DNA of 64,000 bases from Balanoglossus misakiensis. Its lineage: Eukaryota > Hemichordata. The notes under the pieces are model-generated. The model saw only the letters and a list, made by a program, of their open reading frames with translations, was not told where the DNA came from and searched no databases. Numbering within the stretch: position 1 is the stretch's first letter; every line of letters begins with the position of its first letter. Below, in pieces: positions 22,128 through 33,952 of this stretch. Both the position numbers and the translations under genes were made by a program. The DNA lies in assembly GCA_040954595.2 (NCBI GenBank), contig CM082578.2:2666001-2730000 (forward strand). Reading direction: 5' to 3'.

Positions 22128-22920
22128 CAATGTCAAGGAACTCCTGCCAGCCATCATTGATTGTCTGGATAGCAGTGACCAGAGTGTCGTCAATGTGGCT
22201 CTCCAACATCTACCTGAGTTTGCTCTGTTGTGCCAAGGTGAGGCCTATTATGATAGTCTGAATTAAGTTCCTAATAGCATTAAAATGGGCCATCCCAAGC
22301 AGAAAGCAGTCTTATGGGAGCGCGATACTTATGACCATAAGACCCCTTTCTGCTTGGGATGGTCCAAATGTTCCTGTTCTGAACCACTCTTGTGCTCACT
22401 GAAAGTGTCAGAATTGAACCATTATGGCTGCCATTGGCCAACGTATCAAGCATTCTGATCAGTACCGTAAATAGAGACTTCTTTTGCAAGATTAATCAAA
22501 GTTTCATATAACGAAGAATTTACATCATAAATGTAAAATGAATGTGAAACTAGTCTGTCATTTGAAATGTGTCATAAATTTGCACTGTTTTGATAGCAGT
22601 GATCATCTTGACTTTCACATCATGCAACCAGAATCTTGATCAAATGAATTTTGCATACCTGGAATTTATATACTTGTTAGCACACTACAGCCAATGGTAG
22701 AATAGACAGTGTTGTGGTCAATAATTACAATTTTGAGTGTAAGTGGATATCTTGTCAATGCAGATCATCTGGACTTTTGTTTTGTTTCCTTTCAGAGTAT
22801 GCAAATGTTTTACTGCAGAAAGCATTCATCGTTGGAATTAACACCAAGCTTGACACGGCACCCATCATAGCAGAGACTCTGCAACTGGTGAATATGGAAT
22901 CAGTCACAGTATATTCATAA
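22128..22920 (+). CDS. INTS1: C-terminal two exons of an Integrator complex subunit 1-like protein
   Basis: Exon 22,128-22,237 (acceptor tttgtcaacag, donor AAG|GTGAGG) joins exon 22,796-22,920 (acceptor ctttcag) in phase. The joined peptide runs from NVKELLPAIIDCL through ALQHLPEFALLCQ to EYANVLLQKAFIVG and ends in LVNMESVTVYS. The final segment fits the C-terminal end of INTS1 as I remember it (a helical HEAT-type region ending in LL.KAF.VG ... AP.I.E.L...NME). INTS1 is the scaffold of the nuclear Integrator complex, which processes snRNA and attenuates RNA polymerase II transcription. No upstream exon is visible in the 8 kb to the left, so the gene is truncated, rearranged, or has a long repeat-filled intron. 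The symbol rests on recall, not a search. Confidence 0.55.
22287..22366. repeat. Short fold-back hairpin in the INTS1-like intron
   Basis: Arms of about 30 bases ('ccatcccaagcagaaagc' and its complement) flank a 15-20 base loop. It probably is a tiny MITE or a recent palindromic duplication. Confidence 0.7.
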
Positions 22921-23942
22921 AGTAAACCCTCTTACATGGACGTTAATAGTAGCGGGGAAAAATATCTCTCAGATCTTGTCGTTTTTCATTTTATATAAAC
23001 ACTACTACACACAGCAGTTCTTCATAGAAATAGAGCCTTTTTTTGCTTTTTGTTATGGCCCCCTCATACATGTCCACACCATCAGGTCATAGGTCAACTG
23101 ACATCTGAGGCTCAGTAATGGATTTTTCTCTATTCTAACTCCTCTGTGCGTATTGAATTTTGAAAGAAAAAATGACATTTCACTGATTTATATTGACACT
23201 GATACGGAGAGATCATTGCTGATTTAAGTATTCACAGCGAGATTAAGAATAAAGAGCATTTATAAGACACCATTGTGTGATTCGATCTTCTGTTTTAATC
23301 TGTTACTCCCATGTTGATTCTTGGTGAGGCAGACGTTGAAAAGGCAGTCAAGTTTACCGTTGTTCCTCGCATGATGGCAGTATATACTGACCGGTGGATG
23401 CTGATCTTGGAGGACAGTTACCCGTTGGTGACAGAAAACTGCCACCGCCGGTACTGTCCGCACACTTCGCACTGAGTACAACGGCGCCATTGTTGAAATA
23501 TTTGTATCTGGGATAATTTCTGTGAATTCTGGTAAAATTGGATTATCAAATCGTTTTCAACTTCTGTGGGCCTTTATTCCCTTTGAATAACACAGTGTTC
23601 AACATTGACATTATTTTGGACTCTGACCATTCCTGATTTGTAGCGCTCCTACACGTCAAGTGAAATGAATTCTTTAAGGCGTTAACATTGAAGTGCTGAA
23701 TACTATAGTAGATGATTTTCCTCTCATTGCGAGATCTCGCGAGACTAGGTTGTGTTCCGTAGCAACTTGCCAAGTAATACAAGTCAAGCTTTGTATGAAA
23801 TTATAATAGGTGCCGAGTTTAACAAAAATGTAACTTTTGTGCCGTGTTTTGTTTGTGTTGTCACATGAGAATGCCCTCCCGTACAAACTTCTTATCCAGG
23901 CGAGATCTCTCTTGGAGTTCTAAAAATTGTCTCAGTATTAGA
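22921..23942 (+). other. Likely 3' UTR of the INTS1-like gene, then intergenic DNA
   Basis: An AATAAA at 23,249 is a plausible poly(A) signal about 330 bases after the stop. No exon is recognisable to 23,942, where the last exon of the convergent secreted-protein gene begins. Confidence 0.45.
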
Positions 23943-25498
23943 CTAGTCTTCGAGATGCTCTAAATACTCCAGATTCTGTCCTGGATGATAGTACTTGCAG
24001 TAATAGTTGTCGGTATCGTCAATACGTCTGTAGGAACAATATTCAGCATTTGCCAAAAATGTGACGTTTCCCTCTGGATGCCAGCGTATAAACATGGAAA
24101 GTTTCTCTGGGCACACCTATTGAAGAAAACAATGAATTGTCAGTCGCACTTTTCTTGTCCTGTATACGAGAATTAATTTTTTAATTTAATAGCAAAACAA
24201 ACCACATTCCGAAAAGTGGCGGATAATGGTTCGGGTCGTAATTAGAGAATTGTTCGCAAAATTATCAAGCTGGTAGAACTGGAAATTGTATGCAAAACTA
24301 GTATGGCATGTACGCCCATTCTTCCTTTTTTGAAGCCAAAATCCAATTTCTGACTTTGATATGAAATCAACACCCGGAGAGAATTGGAATAATGTTAACC
24401 TGATTATATTGACTATTTAGACAGATACCAAAAGAATACTTAAAGGGACAAAGTCTCTCTCTCGCTGCCCTTTACCCGTGATTAATTATGTTTGATACAA
24501 GGCAACGTTTATGTTATTCTACATGTGGATATATACTAGTAGTAGAGACCGTTTTGGTGAGTTTTTCACACTCGTGTCTACAAGTGGAATGGAAGCTGTG
24601 TGTAGTCGAACGTTGATTCACTATATATCCACATGTAGAATAAAATAAACAGTGTCTTGTATTAAACATAGAAACAAACCAACGGGAAAATGGGCGAGAG
24701 AGCGACTTTAACATTTTCTTCAAACTTACATCAATGTCGTAGCACGTTTCGACGAGTCCGTTGTTAACGTACATGTGAAGTGTGCAATTCATGCAGCCTC
24801 TAACCAGTTCGTCATCGGATATCATGGAACCCTGCAGTGAAATGAAGCAATGGAATAAAGAAGCAAATACAGAGTGAACAGAGAGGAAAAGTTAATTTAA
24901 ACAGGTGATATCGCATGCACGAAGGTGTTTGTATAGTGCATCGTGGACCCGCAAGTCACCACCGGGAAATTGAATCTTCCAGTGCTAGGCTACTCGTCTG
25001 TGAAATGCCATCGATGCGATATTGACCACCTCGCCTTTCAAGTATCAGACATACAATCGCTAAAATTATATACTTGTCTAGTTACTATGCACTCGTCTTC
25101 GATTACTCCACCACACTCGTTAGGAATGCCTGGGAAAATATTATCCATAATTGTGTTTTTAAGATCTTATTTTGCTTTACCAGGCTTGTCAGTGTGTCCA
25201 ACTTGTCAATCACAATGTCCACGGCTCGGAATGTATTTGTTGGTCCGATGTAACTGCCGACAACTTTCAAAAACCTGGTCGTGTGAATCGGATCCTCATT
25301 TTCCAATATGTCGGGTAGCATCATGATCTCGTCGAAACACTCCACGCCGTGCGTTAAGACAATATCATACATGGCGTCGTTGTAAGCCGTGATTTGGGCA
25401 GAGGAACAAACCCATGGCTGAGAACGGAATGGATGCCCGGCTTCGAGGCCACGATACACGATGACCAGAAGAGCAGATACGACAAACAGCAACCACAT
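23943..25498 (-). CDS. Secreted 8-cysteine protein, three exons, intact (family member 1)
   Basis: Family not recognised. Exons 25,498-25,181, 24,831-24,730 and 24,116-23,943 are all phase 0 with GT..AG borders, giving 197 residues. A signal peptide is clear (MWLLFVVSALLVIVYRGLEA, 1-20). The mature part has eight cysteines, at 31, 54, 119, 122, 136, 142, 167 and 180, so four disulfides are possible. There are N-glycosylation sequons NCT (121) and NVT (157). No membrane span follows the signal peptide, so it is likely an extracellular protein. Three damaged relatives lie at 26.9-39.0, 48.4-49.9 and 57.4 kb, which helps confirm the exon borders. Intron 2 carries a TTAA-type MITE. The function is unknown. 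Confidence 0.8.
24440..24711. mobile_element. TTAA-flanked fold-back MITE (family M1), copy a
   Basis: Outer ends read TTAA-agggacaaagtctctctc and, inverted, ...gcgagagagcgact-TTAA. Inner inverted words 'tattctacatgtggatatat' and its complement occur, as in the other M1 copies. TTAA target sites and this size suggest piggyBac- or Kolobok-driven MITEs; the family is not assigned. Inserted in intron 2 of the secreted-protein gene. Confidence 0.75.
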
Positions 25499-26447
25499 TG
25501 TACGCGTTTACCTGTAGAAGCAAGAATTACCTCTCCATAAGATGATATAGCAGGTTTATACCATCAGGGACAAACTCCTATACAAAGAAGTACGAAGCCC
25601 CGATCAAACAATGATAATATTTCATTAGATTACAATGTTGCTACTAAACCGGATTTTATAAGCATTCTTTTATTTCATGACAATAAATTTTATGGCAGAA
25701 TGGACACAGCCAAAAAAAAATTGCCGAAAGTTTGAGCATTATTCAACTGTTTCCGCCACAGAAATGCATATCCCCGCAACGAATCTACTTCAGTCTTGCT
25801 GCAAAACTTTGTGATATTGAAATGCGTCCGCGTATAGAAAATCCTGTGGACGCGACGCTAATGACATCGTCGCTCTGCTTGGCGACGTGTCGTAATAGAG
25901 ACTATACGAAGCTACTAACATAAAACTACACGGTAAAATATACTTACCTCTTACTGCTTAGCTTTGAAAGTGTGCAACGAAAGCTTACATGCATCTGCAC
26001 GGATGAATTCTTTAATGTTTGTGCACGAATTTTATAAATACTGTCACGATGTGTGTGTTATTTTAAAACTACAGGAAAGTTTTTTTTTAAATAGTTTATA
26101 TTAGAAAATGAAAATGAAAAAAAAATAGTAGTTATACAGAAGAATGCTGGTTGATTTTTTTTCGGTTTTATTAATGCCACGCATACAACTGCTGAACATA
26201 TAATTCTGACGTTGTTATGTCCAAGTCCCATTTTCAATTGCAGCTTACTTAACTGATGTTAATAGATATCAAATATTCACTTTTCTTAATGGAAGCGTTA
26301 TTGCATTTAGCATTCGTTTTAGTACTCTTGACTGTATTGGTACTAACCATGCAACGAACCAAGAATTACCAAAAAGGAAACCAAGAGAGATTGGAAACCA
26401 CATATGCTTAATATATAGAAGGTTGGCTATCACAGATGTCTTGCACG

Positions 26448-26590
26448 TTTCTAGATGACTGGTCCAAGCACAACAGAAATCGCATCTTTCAGCTGGGTCT
26501 CCGTGAAATGAAATGGCACCGGGAACTGAACTGGTTTTTACACGAAGGCTGGGCAAATACTGCTATTAACAAACGCACAATACCAGTTTC
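26448..26590 (+). repeat. Dispersed repeat R2, copy 2
   Basis: Second copy of the repeat seen at 14,489-14,640. It is shared with arm 2 of the inverted duplication (50,155-50,310, reversed). Confidence 0.7.
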
Positions 26591-26617
26591 ATTTTGAAGT
26601 ATTATTTTATTTTATTT

Positions 26618-26862
26618 ATATATAGTGAATCAACGTTCAGCCACACACACCGTACAGCCCGCTTGTAGACACGAGAGTGAAAAACTTGCCAAAATGAATA
26701 AATTGTAGAGTTTTTCACTCTCGTGTCTACAAGTGGGCTGTAAGGTGTGTGTGGTTGAACGTTGATTTACTATATATCCACATGTAGAATAACATAAATG
26801 GTGTCTTGTATCAAACAAGGTTAATGGAAAAGGGGTAGTGAGAGGGAAACTTTGTCCTTTAA
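26618..26862. mobile_element. M1 MITE, copy b (truncated at left)
   Basis: A long inner hairpin ('cactctcgtgtctacaagtg' and complement) and one intact outer end (gaaactttgtcctTTAA at 26,862). The other end is missing. The same truncated copy is present, inverted, at about 49,896-50,143 in arm 2, so the truncation predates the duplication. Confidence 0.7.
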
Positions 26863-28939
26863 CATTGGCACAATCAATTGCACGCGGTGCAGTCTATAAC
26901 TCCAAATCGTGTTCAGGGTGATAGAACTTGCAGTAGTAACTGTAGGTGTCTTCAGAACCTCTGTAGGCACAGTACTCAACGTTGACAGAAAAGGTGACAT
27001 TTCCTGGTGGATTCCAGTAGAGTGCCTGGGAGAGTTTCTCGGGACGTATCTAAATATTAAAATATAATAATAAAAAGATTCAATTTTCACCATTATGATT
27101 TTTTTCACAAATGTCCTGTTGCGTGGGAAATACAAGACTCCCTAAAAGATTGCAGAATTCCAAAGTCAGAAGGTAGTGTTCCAGGCAAACATATTACACA
27201 GAATGAAAATACCGAGAGAATTATCAAAAGTTACGGACAGTGGATCTTTGATTAAACTTACGTCCATGTCTTTGCACGTTTCAGCGAGTCTTTCCTCGGT
27301 ATAGACGTTTACTGTACACTCTAAACACTCTATGACAGATTCGTCGTCAGATATCCTGGTTCCCTGTGGGAAAAAGGAGCAACGTATTGTTCTCAATACA
27401 GGAGGGTCTGTGATCGTTGCAACTAAGCTACCTAGTCCATGGGCCAGAGACCGAAACCCTCCCCCCCCTGAGGATTTTTGCAGACATATATTTTTGGAAA
27501 GCCTATTTATCCAGCTGTCAGAATCAGGTTGTTTGCACTCATATTAATGGTGGGTGTGGCCGTGAGGAGCGGTTGTCATGGTAACGATAGCATAATTTTA
27601 GGGGTACTCATACAGTTAAAAAATGATATATTTCAGGATCTGAGAAAGCTAGAGAAAAAATTTAAACATTGGGTCTTATAAAGTAGGGGACGGGCTATCC
27701 AATGATTACATGACCGACAAGGTCAGAGGTCAAGTTCATCTTCAAAACGCGGGGTCAAAGTAAAAATTTCGCTATTTTTTGCACATCGATCATACATAGT
27801 TTCGATTTACTGGAAAACGGTTTGCTCGAGGAGGCTGTAAATTGGTCATCAGGTAGCATGGAACATTAGGTTTATGAAAAATAAGCTGATTCACGTCTTT
27901 GATATTAAGTTATATTAAAATTCTGTTACCATAACGACGGATAGCAGATTTTGCGAAAATCACAAAAATAAGAATCCTGCTATATCTTTGCTACCAATTA
28001 AGCTTTAGATAAAATTTAAACACTCAAACTTATAATGTCGGGTGCGATCTTTTCATTGCTAACTTGAACTTTGGGGTTCAAGGTCAAGGTCATCGTCAAA
28101 TTTCAGGTCAAAGTGACAAAATGGACATTATGGATTTTTGTTCAAAATGACATTTTACGGCGAGCGTTTACTAAACACTGTTTGGGTCTAGAATGCTATA
28201 ATTTGATCTCCAGATAGAGATGTGTATTGTTTACAAAGATTTTAATTTGTTTTGCTGTTTACATATACTTAATATGCAAAACCTGCTGTTTTAATGACAA
28301 CAAAATGAATGGTAGGAATAGCAAGAGTACTCATACAGTTAAAATGAGATATTTCAGGTTCTGAGAAAGCTAGAGAAAAAATTTAAACATTCAGTATTAT
28401 AAAGTAGGGTACGGGCTATCCAATTATTACACGACCGACAAGGTCAGAGGTCAAGTTCATCTTCAAAACTTGGGGTCAAAGTGAAAATTTCGCTATTTTT
28501 TGCATATCGGTCATACATAGTTTTGATTTACTGGAAAACGGTTTGCTCGAGGAGGCTGTAAATTGGTCATCAGGTAGCAAGGAATATTAGCTTTAAGAAA
28601 AATAGGCCTATTTTCGTCTTTGGTTGTAATTTATATTAAAATTCTGTAACCATAACGACGGATAGAAGATTTTGCGAAATTCCCCCAAATAAGAAACTTG
28701 CTATATCTTTTCTACCAATTAAGCTTTAGATAAAATTTAAACACTCAAACTTATATTGTCGGATGCGAGCTTTTGATTGCTAAATTGAACTTTGGGGTTC
28801 AAGGTCAAGGTCATCCTCAAATTTCGGGTCAAAGTGACAAAATGGGCATTATGGACTTTGTTCAAAATGACATTTTACGGCGAGCGTTTACTACACTGTT
28901 GGGATCTAGAATGCTATAATTTTGTATATTTTGATATTA

Positions 28940-29560
28940 ATATTCAAATAAGATGCCACTTTGATTTCTGGATATTATTATATAAAAAAACGCGACCGTG
29001 GGAGTGCGAGTCATGCTGATTTATGCGTTATCCCATGATGCCACTGTAGCAATAGTCCAGACAACCCGATCGAATATCTGTGTTTTAGGCACAGAGATTT
29101 TTTGGAAATTGTGCGTAAAGCACTTAAGACACATTATATACTCAAAAGCAATGTTTTTAAATCACAATCATTCATAATCATACAAAATGAATGCTACGTT
29201 TTTTTAAAAAAACGTTTGCTCATGTGGAAATGTTTTCCGGTTGTTTGTCATTGCATGGCCTCCATCTTGCTGATGAAACGTCCAGCGCTAGGTTGTGCAA
29301 CTTTTTATCATGGTCATGATGGTGTAAAGGTAGGGAACACAGTCAATGCCTGAGATGGATTGTGATCTTTTGACTTCCCAGCCTGCTAATGAACTTTTGG
29401 AAATAGTTCACACTTTTGTGGAACACATCATTGAACATCATTTCCCGCTTATGGCTGAGTTTAGACAAGAGAGGAGTAACTTTTAACTTTTGGTATGACT
29501 TTGTGTAGAGTATTGCTGCCATTACAACTCTACCCACCGGTGGAAATGTAAGTGCATTAA
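28940..29560. other. Interior of the 10.8-kb element, nothing recognised
   Basis: AT-rich DNA between the left arm and the first protein fragment. No domain or splice structure is seen. Confidence 0.5.
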
Positions 29561-29950
29561 GAAATGGTGATTGAGATATTTGCCAAACTGCTAAGAATCA
29601 GCTATTATTTCCTCTGTTGTTTTGTGCCAATCGAAACGGACTATGCAAGATACATGTCAGTACTTATTCTGGTGATGCATGGAATACCCAAAAGTGTACA
29701 AGAGTCATTAAATGAGGAGGATTCATGGCAAACTTATCTGACGATTCACTAAAGGGTGCTGGTGGTGTTATAGGATTAAAGATGAGAGGTTTAGCACTTG
29801 AAAAGTGGTTTTGAGTGGACCGATTACTGCAAAGTTCTCTGATACATTTCACAAATAAATATGCAGTAATGAGTATTGGTAAACAAAATAAGATCCAATA
29901 TGGAAAAGCAGTCATTAAGAGATGGAATACTGATGTGGCAAAGCTTTAAG
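29560..29950 (+). pseudogene. Fragment of a transposon-borne protein frame, left part
   Basis: Broken + strand frames include LSDDSLKGAGGVIGLKMRGL, ALEKWF and IKRWNTDVAKL, with stops between them. The content looks like an old coding region inside the 10.8-kb element. The right part may be the piece at 35.8-36.4 kb, the two separated by the CACTA-like insertion. The protein class is uncertain. Confidence 0.35.
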
Positions 29951-29976
29951 AATTACACTACAGACTGAATGTCCTG

Positions 29977-30180
29977 CACATGGCGCGCTTGCCGGGCGCG
30001 CTCAGTGGCTTGCTGCGCGCGCCAGGGGGCTCGGTCCCTCCGGGCCCAGCAGGCCCATGGGCCCGCAGGGCTTGCTAATTAAATGTGTTTGGTGGGCCCG
30101 CATTCGGGCCCACCGGGCCCAGCTAGCCCATGGGCCCGCTGCGCTTGCTGTGTTTGGCGGGCCCGAATGCACACATGAGA
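29977..30180. repeat. GC-rich subterminal palindrome cluster, left
   Basis: Repeated GGCCCATGGGCC and GCGGGCCCG-type words on both strands in otherwise AT-rich DNA. It mirrors the right cluster at about 35,290-35,465. Candidate transposase-binding repeats by analogy with CACTA elements; this is inference. Confidence 0.65.
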
Positions 30181-33050
30181 AGTCTGCCAGTCTTAGAATG
30201 AGAAGAAGGCATGTTTGAGAACTCTGGAGTTAAGAATTGGGCTAGCATGTCACCGGAATAAATTTAATAATAGACGTTTCGTGTGTGTCTGCATGTGTCC
30301 GAGATGTAATCAATGTGTCATGGTTTACCACGACAAATTCTAGCTCAGTCTTCTTGATCGGGCCTAGATTGATCATTGCAACCTAATCATCAAAGTTAGC
30401 AAACATGTAAGATCGTTCGCATTTGCCTGAGGTACCACCTCGATCGGACTGTGACTCGATCTCTCTACGTGATGTGATGTCGATCGACGCCATGTTTGTT
30501 TACATGATTGTACAATCGTGCGTAGCTATGGTCTGACGCAGCATGGAGGTACTAGAGAGATCTCTCTAGTACCTCCATGGACGCAGGGACTCTCTACCTG
30601 TTTCATCGCCTGGTAAATTAGATGGATATTCTCAAAACAGTAGAATGTATATTGTGTTCTGATTGCATTCTTCGTTTGTATCAAACTTTTATTTTATTGA
30701 TTTCCTTTTGTTGTCAGCCACATGCGAGTAGCCTTGCCAATAAACAGTCGTGTTTACTCGGTAAACAAGTGGAATCACTGACTTGCCTCAAAAACAACTG
30801 TAGCAGGTGTAGTTCCTTTCCATCCTACCTCCATGCAACATACAACATACAATCCGCACCAAAAAAGCACTCCTGAAGAACTATGAAATGTCTAGCTTGT
30901 GTTCATTCTGTCAAACAATTGCATGGACTCCAGCCATATTCAATGCCAGTTTAAGTAGATCTTAAACTCACCGTCAGTGAGTTAGATACAGGTGCACACA
31001 TACATGTATGACACTATTGTGAAGTAACATTTTTTTTATTTTAGAAAATGTGAAAAATAATAGGGAAAATTTTGAGTTTACATAAATGTTACAAACTATA
31101 CAGCAAGTCACATCAGAGTAGAATAAAAATGTCCTCAAGTACAAATAAACAGCAAAACGGGAAAATGCATCGATGTCGGAACTACCATGGAGGTACTAAA
31201 GTCGAGAATCAGCTCTGAATTTATTCAGTAATCTAGTGCATGGGGCGGAAACTTTAATGCAGAACACACTCTCTCGATATGCAAATATAACTTATTGAAA
31301 CTCGTTGCCATACGAACAAATGACCAGGAACCATCGGCACGGCACAGTCTATATATACATGTACACTGAGAAGCCATAGAGACGTGCATGTTCAAATAGA
31401 CCTTCTGAATAATGATCTATCGAGCAACACAACAAAAAGGAAAAGATCCTTTGTACATTAAATACGACCGAACTTTGCTCGTTTTGAAATACAGGAGTCG
31501 ACAAATGTGACGTGTAATAATGTGTACACAATTTTCTTTACCCCAATACAAAAATGCCTTTCAGCACAGAAAAAACAACAAAGCAACGCCATTATCGTTA
31601 ACACCTAATTGTTTCTCCCAATTTGAAGCAGTCTCTTTCGAAAAGGATTCGTCATGAGAGTTACTCATTGTACAAACTGACCACCTGTCAGACATTGTGG
31701 ATTTTCCTTACATTTCTGCTTTCTATCCGAGTTACTACCTGTCACCTGTCAGACATTGTGGATTTTCCTTACATTAATTTCTGCTTTCTATCCGAGTGCA
31801 GAGCGGGAAAACCCGCTGAGGCTATACCGCTGTCAGAAGAAACAGCGAGGGCTTCGAACGTACTTTTATTTTTTCACACTTAAATCACTGCTCGTAAATT
31901 AATGCATCAAAAGTTTTCTTTTTCCTTTTAAATTTAAAAGTATATATGGCCTATGTCACGATCAAAATTGCGATTGTGTTTATAACTAGCATAGCTGCAA
32001 TAATTAGAGTGATGGGTAGCTATTTTCGCTTGGTTGAATCACGGTCACTCCACAAGGGTCGCGGACGTAGTCAGAATTATGGACGAAAAAGTCGGAACAA
32101 TCAAGCCCGAGAGTATACTGCGAGCAGTCATACCCATTGATACTCATATGAAATCAACAATGAAGAATAATCTGCATAACAGGAAAAAGAAAGCCTACTG
32201 ACGACTAGCCTGCACATTAGTAAATCACAGGTGTGAAAGGGGTGGGCCACGGGAGGTAGCCTTTGGTCAGTAGGATCGTACCAACTACCTCATAAATGTA
32301 TTTTTCACTAATTTGTGCGATCAAGTTTTTTTCCTCAACATGATCTCCAATCTATTGCAGATTCAAAATCATATCCAGGGAATCCACAGATCGCGATTCG
32401 TGTTTTCTTGTGTTTATATTTAGCTGGAATAATTGTAACGGCACTGTGTCGCTGTTTTTGGTGTAGATGCCCGCACACTTACATGCAATGGACCGCAGTT
32501 ACGTTGCGCGGTCGTGATGTAAATTTAGGAAATAGTGATACACTGCATCTATTAAAGCTTATCTTTGTTTCAGAGTAAAAATCTACCCGCTTTCTCTGTA
32601 CTGTATCTCCCAGCGTCCACGGGTGTTACATGTTTATGCTCAGCCAGCCACGTTCTTCAGGTTGTTATCACCTTTTTGTTCGTCAGTACAATAAAATATG
32701 TGTGAACTCAATGAACAAAAACTTCTGAAGTCAGTACATTTTTGTCTGTGGTTTGTTTTAAAAATACAATTTGATGCGCCGGTCACTAGGATCCTAGGGT
32801 CATAGTTCTGAGTGTCAGGCTCATGAAAACAAGAACAATCTATGACTCAAATATTAGATACATACTAGTATTGTAATTTGCGTCTTACAAAGCACAATAA
32901 TGTGACTTCATCCATTTCCCAAACAGAGAAACTACGACAAATCAGTCAGAGTATCGACCACACTGTTGTCTGTGATCGACAACACGTATACGCGCGTCCG
33001 TTCACCGCGACAATAATGTGTGTAACGATCGTTCAATTCATTCGATCAGG
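30180..33050. other. Interior of the CACTA-like element, mostly unrecognised
   Basis: Contains a perfect 38-bp palindrome at 30,542-30,579 (each half catggaggtactagagaga) and a related half-site at about 31,187 (ccatggaggtacta). A duplicated stretch occurs near 31,680-31,800, where 'cacctgtcagacattgtgga' occurs twice. No gene is recognised. Confidence 0.5.
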
Positions 33051-33054
33051 CACT

Positions 33055-33444
33055 ATGATCATGCCCCCGCCGATTCCATCAGCGCCCACCTTGTCACCAA
33101 CACCACTCCCACCACGCCCAGCCGCTGATATTACACCACCGTTCCAAACTACACTACAGCCGGCAGTACAGCCGATTCTCACGTCTCCGCAGACAGCGGG
33201 GATGATTGAGACTTCTCCGCCTCCACCATGGTTCCCTCCTATCACCGGGGATGTTCTCATACCAGAATCATATATAGACCGGTGTAAGGTCGTAAGTTGC
33301 TCTATAGACAACTTTGCCAAGAACCTTGCGTTTATGGTTTATTCGCCGAGTGAACGCGCCGGACGTACTTGCACAGGGCGTGTGTTTGGGGGTACCAAAC
33401 AGAAATTAAAGTTAAGTCCCAGAAGGCTTAAGAAAGTTGAATGA
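33055..33444 (+). CDS. Proline-rich frame with a BEN-domain-like C-terminus
   Basis: The open frame reaches a stop at 33,442-33,444. About 60 proline-, threonine- and serine-rich residues (MIMPPPIPSAPTLSP...) are followed by a segment with the pattern of a BEN domain: CSIDNFAKNLAFMVYSPSER, then a G.vfGG-like turn and LKLSPRRLKKVE. BEN domains bind DNA or act as protein adaptors in chromatin and some viral or transposon proteins. It lies inside the CACTA-like element, so it may be an element-encoded or captured exon. The true start and any upstream exons are unknown. The domain call is by eye only. Confidence 0.4.
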   Translation: MIMPPPIPSAPTLSPTPLPPRPAADITPPFQTTLQPAVQPILTSPQTAGMIETSPPPPWFPPITGDVLIPESYIDRCKVVSCSIDNFAKNLAFMVYSPSERAGRTCTGRVFGGTKQKLKLSPRRLKKVE

Positions 33445-33480
33445 GCAACTTTCCGAAAATATTTTAGAAATAATGGACGA

Positions 33481-33595
33481 CGCCCTGACCATTAATGTTT
33501 GTTTATGGGCAAGGGCGAGGGGCGAGGCTTCCGAGCCCATGAATTTTGGCTTTCCTCGAGCCCGCGCCCATAAACAAACGTTTATGGTCAGGGCG
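33481..33595. repeat. Fold-back with 30-bp arms
   Basis: 33,481-33,510 (cgccctgaccattaatgttt...) and 33,566-33,595 are inverse complements with one or two mismatches around a 55-bp centre. A short MITE-like hairpin immediately after the BEN-like frame. Confidence 0.75.
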
Positions 33596-33918
33596 GAGTC
33601 GGTTATTTCCATTATATTACCAACAAAATCAAGAAAACCGTCAACATTTACGAAAATGTCCCACTAGGGGCCCCGGAACTTGTGTTACGCAAAATGTTGT
33701 ATTCACTGAACTGTTTGCTAATATTACTATTCAGATTTACGGGCATGTAAACAAACCATTACTGAGTATTTGTGGTCAGTGACGTCGTTCATCTCGACCA
33801 ATTAAAATGCGACGCACAGGCCATGGTAATATAATCCCACGATTTTCCGCGATCCGCCGAGCGCGACGTGTGGTCAAAACAGTGCATCAAGGCAATCGTT
33901 AAAGCTCTCCGCCGTTGA

Positions 33919-33952
33919 TTTTTTTTTTTTTTTTTTTTTTTGGGGGGGGGGG
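33919..33952. repeat. Homopolymer tract, T then G
   Basis: About 23 T followed by 11 G. A low-complexity tract and a likely sequencing weak point. Confidence 0.9.

Noticed and set aside
26269-26556. Open frame of 95 codons (MPSLRVKTSSVPGA...), identical in both duplication arms
   Set aside because: It overlaps dispersed repeat R2. The more diverged R2 copy at 14.5 kb does not keep the frame, and identity between arms only reflects the duplication.
33033-33320. Glycine-rich open frame on the - strand
   Set aside because: Shadow of the proline-rich BEN-like frame on the + strand.
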